Assembly (NCBI RefSeq): GCF_905220415.1
Contig: NC_059550.1
Coordinates: 5,396,501 to 5,460,500, forward strand
Reading direction: 5' to 3'
Source: Colias croceus
Lineage: Eukaryota > Arthropoda > Insecta > Lepidoptera > Pieridae
DNA length: 64,000 bases
This document shows, piece by piece, positions 35,048 to 46,629 of this stretch; positions within the stretch are counted from its first letter, which is position 1, and each line of letters begins with the position of its first letter. Made by a program: the position numbers and the translations under genes. Below the pieces are notes generated by a model that saw nothing but the letters and a program-made list of their open reading frames with translations, ran no database searches and had not been told where the DNA came from.

Positions 35048-36292
35048 GAGTATGGCCGCCAAATATTGTACAATAACAGTCGTGAAATCGTAACACACCG
35101 TAACATACGTGACTGATAGTAACATACGTGATTTTGTTAAGCGTAGTGTACATTACAACTAATAATGCAGGAGATTTTTTTTACATTTCTGTTTTATATT
35201 GTTAATTAAATTATTTGATTAAATTACTTTAAAACTCAATAAAACAAATTTAAATATTAAAGAAAAAGTTTTATTTCTCAAATTTTGTATTTCTATAAGA
35301 CTTACAAATGCAAGAATCATTCACAACTTATGATATTAATTACGAATACGAATTATTATAGTAAAAAAGTTACTAACTTCCGAAACATATATAGTTTTTG
35401 AAGTGGGTTCTCTTTATGTAAAAAAGTAAATTTTTAACTTTAGATTCTCTAGTGAGTACTACCCCTAAGAGCCGCTCACGGATGTTACGTAACACAATAG
35501 TAACACATGGTATCATTCGTGAATAAAAATATGGTTGGACATAACCTAAAAAGCCTTTATTCGCCAAAGTATTGTAGTAATAAGACGCCGCATAGTTTTA
35601 TTTGTTACTAGAATACTAAAGCTACACACATAATTTAAATAATATAGTAAATTTGTATTCTTACCTTGCATAATTCTCACTCAAAATTATAAAAATGTTG
35701 CGAAGCAAAAATGCCGACTACCTTTCGATTAACTTTGACAGTAACAAAATGGCGATTTTTTTTCTAAAGGTTGGCCAACATGTAAATCGGTGTTGCCACT
35801 ACTTAAAAATATTTTTGTGGCTTGGATATCTAGTTATTTAGGGTGTTATTTTATGGTAACCGTGCGTGAAGTATCATTCGTGAAAAAAAGTGAGACATAG
35901 TTTTAAGTGAGTTTTATATTAATTTCTTTTATGTTATTTTTATTAGAACTTGTTAAAACTATCCACAAGTTTACAGAATAATTTAGAAATACCAAAATTT
36001 TACAGGTATCAATAGATTTTTGCATAATTTTGTGACTTCAAAGTGTGAGATGACTAAGTGGGACACATGATTTTAGTATGGAAAGGAAAATAAGCATTTC
36101 AAAAAAAAAAATATTGAGCTTGTTAAAGGCACTCAAAATTAATTTAAATTATTAATATAATGATAAATATAACATAGTGAAGCTGAAACTATTTAAAAAC
36201 TACCATAATTACTATATAAAAAAATCTGGTGCTATATAAAATGACAAGGACATTTTTTTTTCTTGAATGTACAATTTTTGGCGGCCATACTC
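35048..36292. mobile_element. 1245-bp non-autonomous DNA transposon inside the LINE
   Basis: The left end GAGTATGGCCGCCAAA continues into ATTGTACA; the right end is its reverse complement. The TIR is about 25 bp with one mismatch and is flanked by ATAG on both sides. Removing it rejoins the LINE frame exactly, so the boundaries are certain. Inside, a motif close to GTAACATACGTGA recurs: 35100, 35119, 35476 (inverted), 35509, 35871, and a weaker copy at 35856. Such repeated subterminal motifs are usually transposase-binding sites. A 64-codon minus frame (35373-35567), open back to about 35603, has no recognised domain. A strong minus-strand donor (GCAAG then GTAAGAAT) lies near 35663. A 4-bp duplication would fit Chapaev or Sola types, but the termini did not let me assign a superfamily. 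Confidence 0.85.
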
Positions 36293-36538
36293 ATAGAACA
36301 ATTTCATAAAATAAACTTTCAAAATCCCATTTCGCATCAGTTTGCTACCAGACAAATAACTAATAATAAATTAATTATTCCTAAAGTACACAATTTTTAT
36401 GGGAAGCGTACGGCAAATTTCCTATTACCCACTATACTTAATTCTATGCCACAAAAAGTCAAGAAGGATGTTAATATTAAAAACTACAAAATAATATACA
36501 AAAGATATTTTCACGAATTAATTAAAACAATAAAATAA
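36293..36538 (+). pseudogene. LINE reverse transcriptase, C-terminal part
   Basis: After the inserted element the LINE frame resumes with the same codon phase (..FFLI then EQFHKINFQNP..). It runs about 80 codons to the TAA at 36536-36538. It contains FATRQITNNKLIIPKVHN and GKRTANFLLPTILNSMP, the usual end of jockey/CR1-type proteins, where a small basic region precedes the stop. It is intact apart from being separated from its first part. Confidence 0.8.
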
Positions 36539-36730
36539 ACATAAAAACAACATTGTAATTTGTAATGAACACCCTGTAATAGCTGATAAGGAACCGGTTT
36601 ATGTACCTAGTTACTTCTGTGAGCGACTGTGAGCGTTGCCACAAACCTCGTAAGGTTTCGCATCGCAAAATTGTATTTGAAAGAAATGTGAAATTTTGTT
36701 TTATATTAATAAATAAATAATAAATAAATT
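36539..36730 (+). repeat. LINE 3' untranslated region and A-rich tail
   Basis: About 165 bases of moderately GC-richer sequence after the stop, then repeated TAAA units (about 36705-36730) typical of the CR1/jockey tail. Confidence 0.65.
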
Positions 36731-37299
36731 AAGTTTAATGGCCCAGTAACGCGGCTCATAATTATTAATTAATAATTAAATTTATTTATGCTAAAACTTT
36801 TTTTAATTAAAATCTGTTCATGATTATATAAGTTATTTTAAACCTAGACCAATGAATTATTTAAAAAAGTTAATACAGAGCAATGCCTGAGTCAATACCG
36901 AAAATATTTTTTCAATGACTTGTAAAATGGTTTCTGGTAAAAAATATTAACAAAGAGCCGTTGAATTCAAACAATACACTCTTTAAAGCAACGTTTAGCT
37001 ATTTAACGCAGAATCTATGACAAGGGTGCTTCATTACAGTTATATTTAACGGTCAAGTATACGAGGGGATGAGGTTAACGTATTTAGCTATCGACGGAGG
37101 GTGGCTAACCCTGTAATCTAATATGTTTCATGTTATTTTACTGCTAAGACAAAATTAACACTCGTGGACTGTTCTATGATTTCTGCATTAGTTAATAGAT
37201 TTGTCTAGTTTAGTACCTTTTATTAAAAGGCTCAACGGATCAATTAAATCGCATTACCTATTTAACGCGTTGAAAAGTCAGTTTGAATAATATAAGAGT
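36731..37299. other. AT-rich non-coding stretch
   Basis: Nothing recognisable. Confidence 0.55.
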
Positions 37300-37440
37300 A
37301 CCAGAGACACCTTTTCTTTGCTATTTAAACCTCACGGAGCCCGAGACCTTTCCAACCAATGCAAAACCGTGGAAATCGGTTGGTGCGTTCTGGAGTTATA
37401 GCGTCAGGAAGGAAAACCCGACTTATTTTTATATAGTAGA
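37300..37440 (-). mobile_element. Helitron-like repeat, 5' part only
   Basis: Read on the minus strand it begins TCTACTATATAAAAATAAG directly after an A, the 5' signature of these Helitron-like repeats. It continues with GGGTTTTCCTTCCTGACGC and CCACGGTTTTGCATTGGTTG. The CTAG 3' end is missing, so the copy is truncated near 37300. No coding capacity; the small plus-strand frame at 37283-37474 runs through the repeat. Confidence 0.45.
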
Positions 37441-40400
37441 TATCCTAATAATAAACCCAAAACAACAAAAATAAAATGAACCTTTTTAAGATTGTAAAAT
37501 AAAGTGAACGATGTTGTTTCATTTGTATCTCGCCTGGCTGAGTTTCGTATCTTTTATTTGATTACATGAATTATATGGCGATATACGTAATATATTTACC
37601 AAAAATAACCTTTACAAACATTACCATATTTTTTTACAATATTTTGGGTAAATCTTCATAAATAGTAGCGCGTATTTATGTTCTATCTAAATTAATTGAT
37701 CAGAAATTTGCGTGCGAAGCTAGTTTATAATTATTATCATATCTTTGGTCTGACATTTCGTATGACCTCACCATCACACGATTTAGGTTTGATTCGTAAT
37801 CCACAAGTAGGCTTACATTTTTTATACTCATATTATTGTTTACAATTATTGGAATAAATCCGGCTTACAAAAATAAAAAATATATATATGTCCGCGATTG
37901 TATGTCTATATAAACAAAGAATAATATAGATGATAAATATATATCGTTATTCATATAACGTTTTAAAGAAGACACGCGAATCCATAATGATGTATGAAGT
38001 TACAATCCGGTTTCGAAATATCAACCGGGTACTCTGCGTATTGAGTTAATTATGTAAATCTGTTTATTTGTGGCGGGGAACCTTGATCTTTCACACTTTC
38101 CCTCTTGCTCACCCCTACTAATTGCGTTATAAGTGCTCCCTTCTTCACTACTTACCTATAACATTCGAGATTATGCAAATAACAAACAGATGAAATAAAT
38201 ATGATGTCGCGTTTTTGAATAATTAAAGTCTAGTTTTGTTAAAATGTATAGGTACTGAACATTTTGACGTCAGGTTAGTCATTTTCTTAAAATATACAAG
38301 AGCTTGTCATCATAAATTGTGTATTTTCCGTGTTATTATTAATAACATTTCCTTATATCATATTAAATATATTATAAAAAATGTATTCATCGTATCCATA
38401 AAGTTCATTATTGTCTCTACGGAAATCACGGTGATATAATTTATGTAAATATTTTTGTTTGTAGCGGAGCATCGTTCTCACCTTCTGATCCTACCCCAGA
38501 GTGTCATAAACGAAATATTGTTGTTTGAATGCCTCGTGTTTTAATATATGCGTGTTCCAAGTACCGAATAAAGGTTTTTATTGTTAAATTTGCGTGGTAT
38601 GGGGGACACGCGCGTCGCACGCGACCCGCATTCGTTGTACACTGTATAGTTTATACTGAAGAGGGTTCGCTTTGTCAAGTGCGAATCCAAAACGAATAGT
38701 GTGGGACAAACTTTACTCATAACATACTTAAAATATTCTCCGGCAACAATAATCTTTTTACGTTTCACGCACAAAACGGAAACAAACGCGTTAGCGCTCT
38801 ACGAGAATTTTAATTTAATTGTTTGGTCAATAATTAATTGTAGAGAATTATGTAAAGTGCATTGAATTATCGCTTTAGGCCGATCCCACAAAAATCGTCG
38901 TGTTCTACTACATGTATGTATGAGGTGGCGTGGGTATGTAAATCGCATTTTATATTCATAAGCTCTTTAACACACCGATACCTTGATTTGCTGTTAGTGT
39001 TGTATCCGAGAACTGATAAATATTAATTCGTATATCGTAAACAACGAATCCTTTACCCGATACAACGGGATAGATTTTTTATGTACCTACTTGGTGGAAA
39101 ATTTTGCGGCGTATTATCGAAGCTGCACAAAGTATCCGTTATATTATGAAATTCATATTGCTCAAGTGATAATGTTTTCCTTTTCAGCGGTTTCTATTTC
39201 ACAATTCTCAAATCAAGACAAGTTCGTGCTAAATCATTCAGTTTACTTTCTAGCACCTATCAATTTGCGCATCCAATTACATATTAAACGTGGGTGTGGT
39301 TCAAAAATTGTCCATTAATGGTAAATTTCCATAGTCACTGTACGCATGTTTTACTGGATTTCTTTCATGTTATTTTAGTCGTAACATATGTTAGTTGCCT
39401 AAAATAACATTGGGATGCCTGTCACGTCCAACTATGCTTAAATAGTTAAATTGCCTTCATCGTTATTTCTTGACATATTACGTAGGTATGAGGTTTGAAT
39501 AAAAATTGTATATTTGTCGATTCGTAACAGATTTATGTATAGTTGTGGCCAATGTTTGCATTCGATTAAATTATTACGGTTAAAAGGGTTAATGAACGAA
39601 ATAATACTACTATTTTAGTTTAATTGTAAAATGCTTGGGAAGCAAATCGATGGTAACAAATGTTACAAATAAAAAAGAGGTTCATTAATCATTCCTGGAC
39701 TTACGAATGAAACATAATTATGTCATAATTATTATTGCTATCCTTCTCTGCAAGAATGCAATATCTTCTGTTTCAATTAAATTATGAAAATAATGTAACT
39801 ATCGTGCAAATAGTTTTGTTACGACCCGACTACTAAGAATGATAGAGTCAACAAATTACCAAATATGAAACTTTCATTATAAATTTAGTAGGTACATTTA
39901 TTAATTATTTTCTTATATCGAAACGAAAACGTTGATGATACAGAATAAGTTATATGCTTATAGAAAAATAAATACGTAGTTATTGAGATTAATTATCGAT
40001 TGTTTAAAGGCTTTAAAAGGACGTAAGATAAGTGGTATACTCGTATTTTTTATGAGGCAATATTGATATATTGATGTTTGTGTAAATCGCACACAAGTTA
40101 TTAATTGTACATCGAATATGTACTTGTTATTAATATCAATTGATATGAAAAATGAACACTCGTTTAAAAACTGTGAAACATATTTACAACATAAGCAGGA
40201 TAATTAATGTCTTTGTAGGGAAGACGGCAATTTATTAATAACGATTAAGAAACCATATATTATTGTCCTTAATCTTTTTTTTACTTTAAAATATTTGACG
40301 CTGCAAATATCGTCACATTAAGCGCGATCACATGATTATTATTTTTTGTTTAATTGTACACACATTTCCCTAGTACTGTAATTTATTGCACATTAATTGG

Positions 40401-41202
40401 TTTTAATCCAACTTCCCATTCATTAAGTACTATAATTATTCCATCAACGTATCCAAAGAATCGTTCACAAAGGCAACGTAATTATTTCTCTAACAAAGAT
40501 CAAGGTTGCTATTCGGAGATAAAACTTTTTTGCCATCGTTCGTGACCAGTCTTTGAATTTAACAAAAAAAGCGCGTGTTAAATCTTAAATGGACCCAAAA
40601 TAGATACCATGGCACTTAGCGCGGTGTGCCGTGCAGCCTTTATAGGTGGCTAGAAAGTACTGTGTTTGCATTACATTTTTAAAACATAGTACCTACACAT
40701 AATATGTCGAATATAAAATCCCAACAACATATATGCCAAAAATGTAAGCTTTGACTGTGTGCTTGTTCAAATATGTTGCTGATTCGGAGGTCTGTGTTGA
40801 AGTAGATTTTATAGAGTCAGGAGAAATTTAATTAGCAGGGGAATGTTTAGGAACGTTTTACTAAATTTGAGTCCATTTATTTCATGTTTCAACCATAGGT
40901 TTCTGAATTCTGATACCTGGTTATTGCCATAATTTTTCTTTTAGCTAATGACGTCTAGCTAGACGACATTATATTTTATGGTAAATCTAGGCTTTTCATT
41001 AGTATGTACTATAACAAATTCCGTTAGTCATACTTATTATAAATTAACTCTTACATATATACATTATCTATGGTTGCATTGTAAGTATTGTAGAAACAAT
41101 GTCAACATAGAAAACAGTCAAATCTTTGGTAAAATTCCTAAATCAATTCGTTTGACTTATTTTCGAGTTATATACGGTGATAAAATATAAGAAATACCAT
41201 AC
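37441..41202. other. AT-rich non-coding stretch
   Basis: Several small frames (38236-38439, 38541-38774, 39091-39318, 40354-40545, 40978-41190) lack motifs. A CpG-rich patch sits at 38600-38640 (CGCGT and ACGCG arms). A minus-strand donor-like site (ATAG then GTAAGTAG) near 38150 has no linked coding exon. No repeat ends found. Confidence 0.5.
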
Positions 41203-41206
41203 TTAA
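41203..41206. repeat. TTAA target duplication, left
   Basis: TTAA here and at 42185-42188 flanks the CCCTTATT terminal repeats. Confidence 0.75.
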
Positions 41207-42184
41207 CCCTTATTAAAACGCTGGGAGCTATACTTCCCACGTCTCAGATTGAAGTAAATCGTGTTTTAATTTTATATGCTTAAACTTAATGCAGTGAAAT
41301 ATTTATCTACGCAATCTTAACATTTCAGAGAACTGTTTTTCATGGAAACACTTTTCAGAGAATTATTACATGTCATGGTAAAAAAGTCAGGGGACGTGAT
41401 TTTGCCGCCGAAAACGACCGTTATTTTTTAGTTTTTTGTGTAGAGCTGAAAAAAAATTAGATAAGTAGATTTGAGTTTTAGCTATGTAAACTAGACTATA
41501 TTACGGTTGCGTGAAACGTAAAAATATGCTCAGAATCTTTCGTTTATACCTTGGTAGAGTCGATTGAAATTAAGTCTATAAGTGGGAAGATATCATCCCA
41601 GTGTTCTTCACTGCACACGACATTCGGAAATTCTATATATAAAATCCGTGTGTCTAAAAAATCATTTTTAGTAGGTATAAGCAACTTATTTATTATTATT
41701 CATTATTTCCTGATCAGATAATTAGACATCTTAACTCAATACATTAGTATTTACCTATTTCTTTTATTTTGTTTTAGAAAAATGCCTTGTTTATGTTGAA
41801 GTCATTCATTTTTCAATTCCCGAATTCTTCCCTTAGTAAAAGAAACTTGCATTGATGCGTACTTTCACCTGCTTTATAAAAAAAATATGATCTATATAAT
41901 TTTTTACGATAAAATTTAATTCACAAGTAGAGTCAGGGCAACTAGCTAGTGTTTGAAAATATTGATGTCATACTGGACACTGGGAGCTATAGTTCCCACT
42001 TTTCCAACCTTTTTACAAGAGAGAACAGATGAGGGGATATATACTTCCCAGCAAAAAAAGGTTACTTCTCCCCCCCCACTAACCCCTCTTTTGTGTGTAT
42101 TTTTGAAATCTACGACCCAAAATTACCTAGGAACGTATCTTACTTTTTTGTTAACTCCTCCACAGGCTCGCGTTTGAATAAGGG
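41207..42184. mobile_element. piggyBac-like non-autonomous element, 978 bp
   Basis: The left end CCCTTATTAAAACGC and the right end (reading inward CCCTTATTCAAACGC) are 15-bp inverted repeats with one mismatch, directly flanked by TTAA. TTAA targets plus CCC-starting ends are the piggyBac signature. There is no transposase. Four near-palindromic boxes of the form GGGA..TATA..TCCC occur: 41223-41238 and 41982-41997 (GGGAGCTATA[C/G]TTCCC), 41583-41600, and 42034-42049 (GGGATATATACTTCCC). They probably mark subterminal protein-binding sites. The 74-codon plus frame at 41953-42177 merely reads through this repeat DNA. Confidence 0.75.
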
Positions 42185-42188
42185 TTAA

Positions 42189-42728
42189 AATTCTAAACCA
42201 ATACCGTCCCATGGGGCAAATTTTCATAGACCGTTGAAGGAATAAATAAATATTTTAATTAATATTCCCCTATTCATTAAGAAACTGATAGATAATACGA
42301 TGTCTGGATAACTACAGATAGTTTCAAATATAAATTCATATTCATTTATTCGTCTGGATAAAATACTAAAAATCGAGCCTTATCATGATGGGACGAACGT
42401 TATTCTATTGTTGTAAGGCACAGGTATCCAATTTCCATGATCGCGATACGGAAAGAATTAACTTACTGAGCGAGCATCAACCCAAGGCCGCTTTATGCGG
42501 ATATGCCTAACTTAATATTCATTTGTTGCCAACCCACAAACATGCCCGGTGTCTATGATAGACACAAACCGTGATGATCACTCAGTATTCATTTAATTAT
42601 TATTTATAAGTTACTAATGTAATAACATTTTTTGTGGCGTGCGCAAAACATGCAGCTTACAAAACATACGCAAATGGCAAATGCCTTATAAATTTCCTAA
42701 TAACAAATCTGCCTGTTTTACTATATGC

Positions 42729-42733
<5 letters not shown>
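42189..42733. other. AT-rich non-coding stretch
   Basis: Nothing recognisable. Confidence 0.5.

Positions 42734-42781
<48 letters not shown>
42734..42781. repeat. (TA)n microsatellite
   Basis: About 24 uninterrupted TA units. Such runs are prone to length errors in assembly. Confidence 0.9.
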
Positions 42782-42783
<2 letters not shown>

Positions 42784-44989
42784 TAAATAAATATGAATGG
42801 TAGATATTATATCGGCAATTTAAAGATTTTATAACGAATTGGTAGTAAAAGTCGATCACAACATCATATGATACGAATTACGATACGGTCTAATATGGAT
42901 AAATATTTGAATTTAAGTTGTACACAGTGAATCTATATCATACATTTCTGAAATAGATTTAAAAAAAACATTATTTATGCGTTGGCATTTCGTGATTCAA
43001 AATCGATTAATTCACGTTCATTATTTTATAGAAAGGGCTACCTCCCGTTTCAGAAAAACTCGAGATTTCACGCCTCGTCAGATACACTTCTATCGAATCT
43101 GTGTTACTTATTTTTAACAGATTAAATTGGTTCGATAACTTTTGATAAATATCTCTCCGTAACCAACGATTCGTAAGACATAATGGAAGCATTTGAAATT
43201 TAATCTCTCGTTAACTACCAATTCCTATATTATTATTAGAATATTTTATTACTTGTAACTATATAGAGTTGATTTTTTATCCTATTATGGAAAACGAATC
43301 TTTTCAATAAAAAAGGGTATGTTATTTTAAGAATATCTAGAAATAAGTATACGATACTTTAATTATTACTGCTAACTATAGGTACCTGGTATTTCATGTT
43401 TGAAATAAATGAGTTATTACGAAAAGCTCTCTCAAACTCAAATGTTTGCACATGTATGAAATTTACTATTTGTTTTCTTTTTACACAAAGAATCCACTAA
43501 CAAAAATACAAGTCATGTCGATCGTTGATTTATCACATGTCGCACTACGGTTTACAATGTTAATTAATTAAATTCCATTAATGGTTAAAAACATTTTTTT
43601 TTTTTGTTTTGAATTTTTCTTTAAGTTTAGACTTCAGAATGGAAGTACATAATAGTGATAATTATATCGAATTAAAGTTACATAACTTCTAACAATATTT
43701 ACTACATTTCCATAATATAAATTAAAGCAGTTTCAATCTTAACCACAATTTCACACTCGTTAGAAAGGAAAAGTTATTCCATCGACCACGTAATGTACCT
43801 GCTTCACAAGGAAATGGGAAACAGTTCGCAGACTCAGTGTTACCATAGTATAAGTGTTACGATATGTTCAGATAAAACAATGTATATAAATAAGGAAAAA
43901 TAAAACCACTAGTGCATAAAGCAGGTACGCAAAATATGCAAAATAACTTACAAGCTTACGATCATTACTTAGTTAATATTTAATTACTCTACCGTGGAAA
44001 ATAACTCTACGTTACTAGGTATGCCATTTATAAAACATCAGTTTAAACTGTATTCTAGGGCAAGTTAATGTTGAAGTATATTATTCGAATCATATTTTAT
44101 AGCTCTGTATAGGCAGAGGGCAAACATTAAGTTCTAATTTCCTCATGTCTTGTCTTAGTATATCCTATTTTCATATTATATCCGCATTTAACAACTCATG
44201 TATTTCCTAGGTACTCTTTGAAGGTTAGGCAAGCGTAAAGTGTTATGTTTGATATAGACTCAAAAATTCCCTTAAAAGTTCAGTCAATACTTATAGGAGC
44301 TTTAAAAAAATATATTGAAAACGGCCGCGGCGAAAATCAAATGACGGGTAAATGAATTACATACTTGTGTCTGGTAGTTAATAATATTTACTTAACGTTC
44401 GAATCCCATTGTGTGTAAAAAGTTTCTTGTGAACAAACGTGAAATGTTTCACTGGTTAGCCGATTAGTTTTGTAGAATCTAGGTTTAAGTTAAAGCTAAA
44501 ACTGTATTAAGGCTTTGTTTAACATTTGTGTCATTCTGGAAATAAATGAATCCTTATTTTCCCACTTTGCTAAATAATCGCACATTACACATATAAAAGC
44601 TCTTATTTTATAAAATTAAATGTTAACTGTTAAGTAAAATATGTAATAGAATGAAATAATATTCAATTCAATGGTTTAAAAAAGATTTTAATTATCTAGC
44701 CAAGAAGCCTTCCGTTTTCCTTAAGCCACAAATGTTATGTTTGAGCCAAAAATGTTGAAATATCTTCAAATTAATAATATGTATTTACTACCTATTTATT
44801 ATAAAATGTAGTCTACAATAAAATAAAATATAACGTACGCATCAACTGTACTAAACTAAAAATTAATGGGTTTTCCCACGTTGAATATAAAATATAAATT
44901 TGAATAAAAGTTTGTATCAAAACACAGTTCCGAGTGCATAATTTAGCAGATGCGAAAACAAACGATGTCTGTGTGTGGGTACTGTGTGA
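42782..44989. other. AT-rich non-coding stretch
   Basis: No gene recognised. A tRNA B-box-like string (GTTCGAATCC, 44397-44406) has no A box or cloverleaf around it. The minus frame at 43007-43192 has no motif. Confidence 0.5.
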
Positions 44990-45160
44990 GAGTGTAAGTG
45001 AGGCAGTAGCGTAGTGCGAGTGGTTATGACTATTATCTAACAGTGAAAGTGTAAGTGTGTGCGCGGTGACGTAACGGCCTGCGCGGGCGCTCTACTCTCA
45101 CTGCAGATCGCTGATATTGGAACTAGGAAGTTCCAGGGTGGGCCTATGACGTCATAAGAT
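44990..45160. promoter_or_regulatory. Promoter-like GC-rich block with CRE sites
   Basis: A GTGTGAGTG-rich segment leads into a GC-rich patch (45060-45100) standing out from long AT-rich flanks. It holds TGACGTAA (45067-45074) and the full CRE palindrome TGACGTCA (45147-45154), plus a dyad GGAACT and AGTTCC separated by four bases (45119-45134). The plus-strand sequence before it resembles insect 5' untranslated leaders. It may be a promoter or enhancer, strand unknown. No start codon of a recognisable gene follows on either side. Confidence 0.35.
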
Positions 45161-46387
45161 TAATACATGTTTTATTCAGGAAGTTTATAACAGCGTTACA
45201 ATATGTTGTATATTATTTTTCTTGTCTTTTATTCGTCGGACCATATTTATTATTAAAAACCAGAGATATTTATTTTTATTTATTAATCACTAATTAAGGA
45301 AAAATACAGATTTTCGATTAGCAATTAAATTCACAGTAAAGGACTCACGACGTGACAAGAAGGCAATAAATCTTCAAGTGCTAGCCAAGTTAAAAATAAT
45401 GATAATGAGAGTTATGGAGTGATAAATGAAAATGAAATAAATTTAAAGAGGGTTTATATTATATGTACCTAGTTTTTTATGCTGAAAGTGATTTTTAACA
45501 AACTTCACAGTAGGTATGACTTTCGACAAGTTATCAGTCTAATTATTCAAAATCTATCAAGTTTGGTCGACTGGTCCCGTCAGTTCGCTCCAATGAACGT
45601 ACTAGTTTACGTATAATAGTTCCACTTCGTTGGAATATTATTTTATCACGGTTGTAATCATGAATAATTGTAATGTATTCTGTATTCACTAAAACTATTT
45701 ACATAACACTAAACTAGTGTAAGGGTTATTAGTAAAACTGGGTCTACGGAATTTGTAAATTAGTTATAATAACAAATAACAATTTTGCCTAATCCTTTGC
45801 GAACATAATTTTCAATTAAAATAGTTAGCGAGTATCCACACTAATATTGAAAATGCGAATATCTCTCGCTATCATGGCTAGTAGAGCAAATTTTGAAACT
45901 CTATTATTTCTCTATAAGTTTCAACTTTTAAGCATAGTATAAGTTCTCTTTATACTATGTTTCAAGAAAGAGATTTTTCTTGTTTTGACTGCAGCGTAAA
46001 ATTGGGAGCTATAAACAAAAAATCATTCGTATTCAACAAAATAGGTAAATATATTAAAGTATTATTATATCTATTCTATCTCAATTTCTTGAATATAAAG
46101 ATAGCCAAGTTGAACCTTGCAGTTAGACCTTTAATATAATTTATAAATAATCATTATGATAGCATAAATATCTTTATTTTTAATTTATATATGTAATTGC
46201 AAATCATCACACGCATTAAATCTAGTCGCAGTTCAAAGAAAGATTGTAAATGTTAATGATTTTTAAAGTTTAACAACTTGTTATGCTTTGTTTTAATTTT
46301 TATACCGTTAATGAGAGTAAAAATAATACAATTTCACCATTTAATAAAATACACATATACAACTTATCTTTTACAAAAGTATTTGAA
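45161..46387. other. AT-rich non-coding stretch
   Basis: No supported gene; the 60-codon plus frame at 45957-46139 has no motif. Confidence 0.5.
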
Positions 46388-46629
46388 CTAATCATTTATA
46401 TAAATGAAAAAGAATATCGGGCCCAAAATGGATCCCTGCGGGATCACCCTTTCGCGTCATTGATCACCAATCTCTTACCAAAAAACCGTATCTTTCGTCG
46501 AGATTCCGGTAGGTTACTTGTAAGGATGACGATGCGTGTCCACTGAGGTGGAGACCACGTTGTGACCGATTCGAGCCGCCACGGTCCGATACACAAAACT
46601 ATTTTAAGCCTTTTATCTCTCTCAATCAC
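46388..46629 (-). pseudogene. Relic of a LINE reverse transcriptase (motif B region)
   Basis: On the minus strand 46447 down to 46388 reads VIPQGSILGPIFFFIYIND then a stop. This is the strongly conserved B motif of jockey/CR1-type reverse transcriptases, normally GVPQGSILGPLLFxIYIND. The preceding frame (46629-46444) contains RFFGKRLVINDAK, which may be the piece just upstream in another frame, implying a frameshift at about 46448. The rest of the enzyme was not found, so only a small decayed fragment survives. Confidence 0.55.

Larger units (their letters stand above)
33844..36730 (+). mobile_element. 5'-truncated jockey/CR1-type LINE, split by a DNA transposon
   Basis: The LINE has a reverse transcriptase frame starting mid-protein near 33844 (in-frame stop just before), so the 5' part including the endonuclease is absent. 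The frame is interrupted at 35047 by a foreign 1245-bp element and resumes at 36293. It ends at a TAA (36536-36538), followed by about 170 bases of 3' untranslated sequence and a (TAAA)-type tail (about 36705-36730). 5' truncation and an A-rich simple tail are typical of non-LTR elements. No clear target duplication was found. Confidence 0.85.

Noticed and set aside
35373..35567. 64-codon minus-strand frame in the nested transposon, considered as a transposase fragment
   Set aside because: No catalytic or DNA-binding motif recognised; too short to support a call, so described only within the element.
44397..44406. GTTCGAATCC matching a tRNA B box
   Set aside because: No A box at the right distance and no cloverleaf arms; a similar lone match near 26611 fails in the same way.
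45119..45134. GGAACT/AGTTCC dyad as a heat-shock element
   Set aside because: The spacing between GAA and TTC is wrong for the nGAAnnTTCn unit.
46283..46546. 87-codon plus-strand frame
   Set aside because: Antisense to the reverse transcriptase relic on the minus strand and without a motif of its own.
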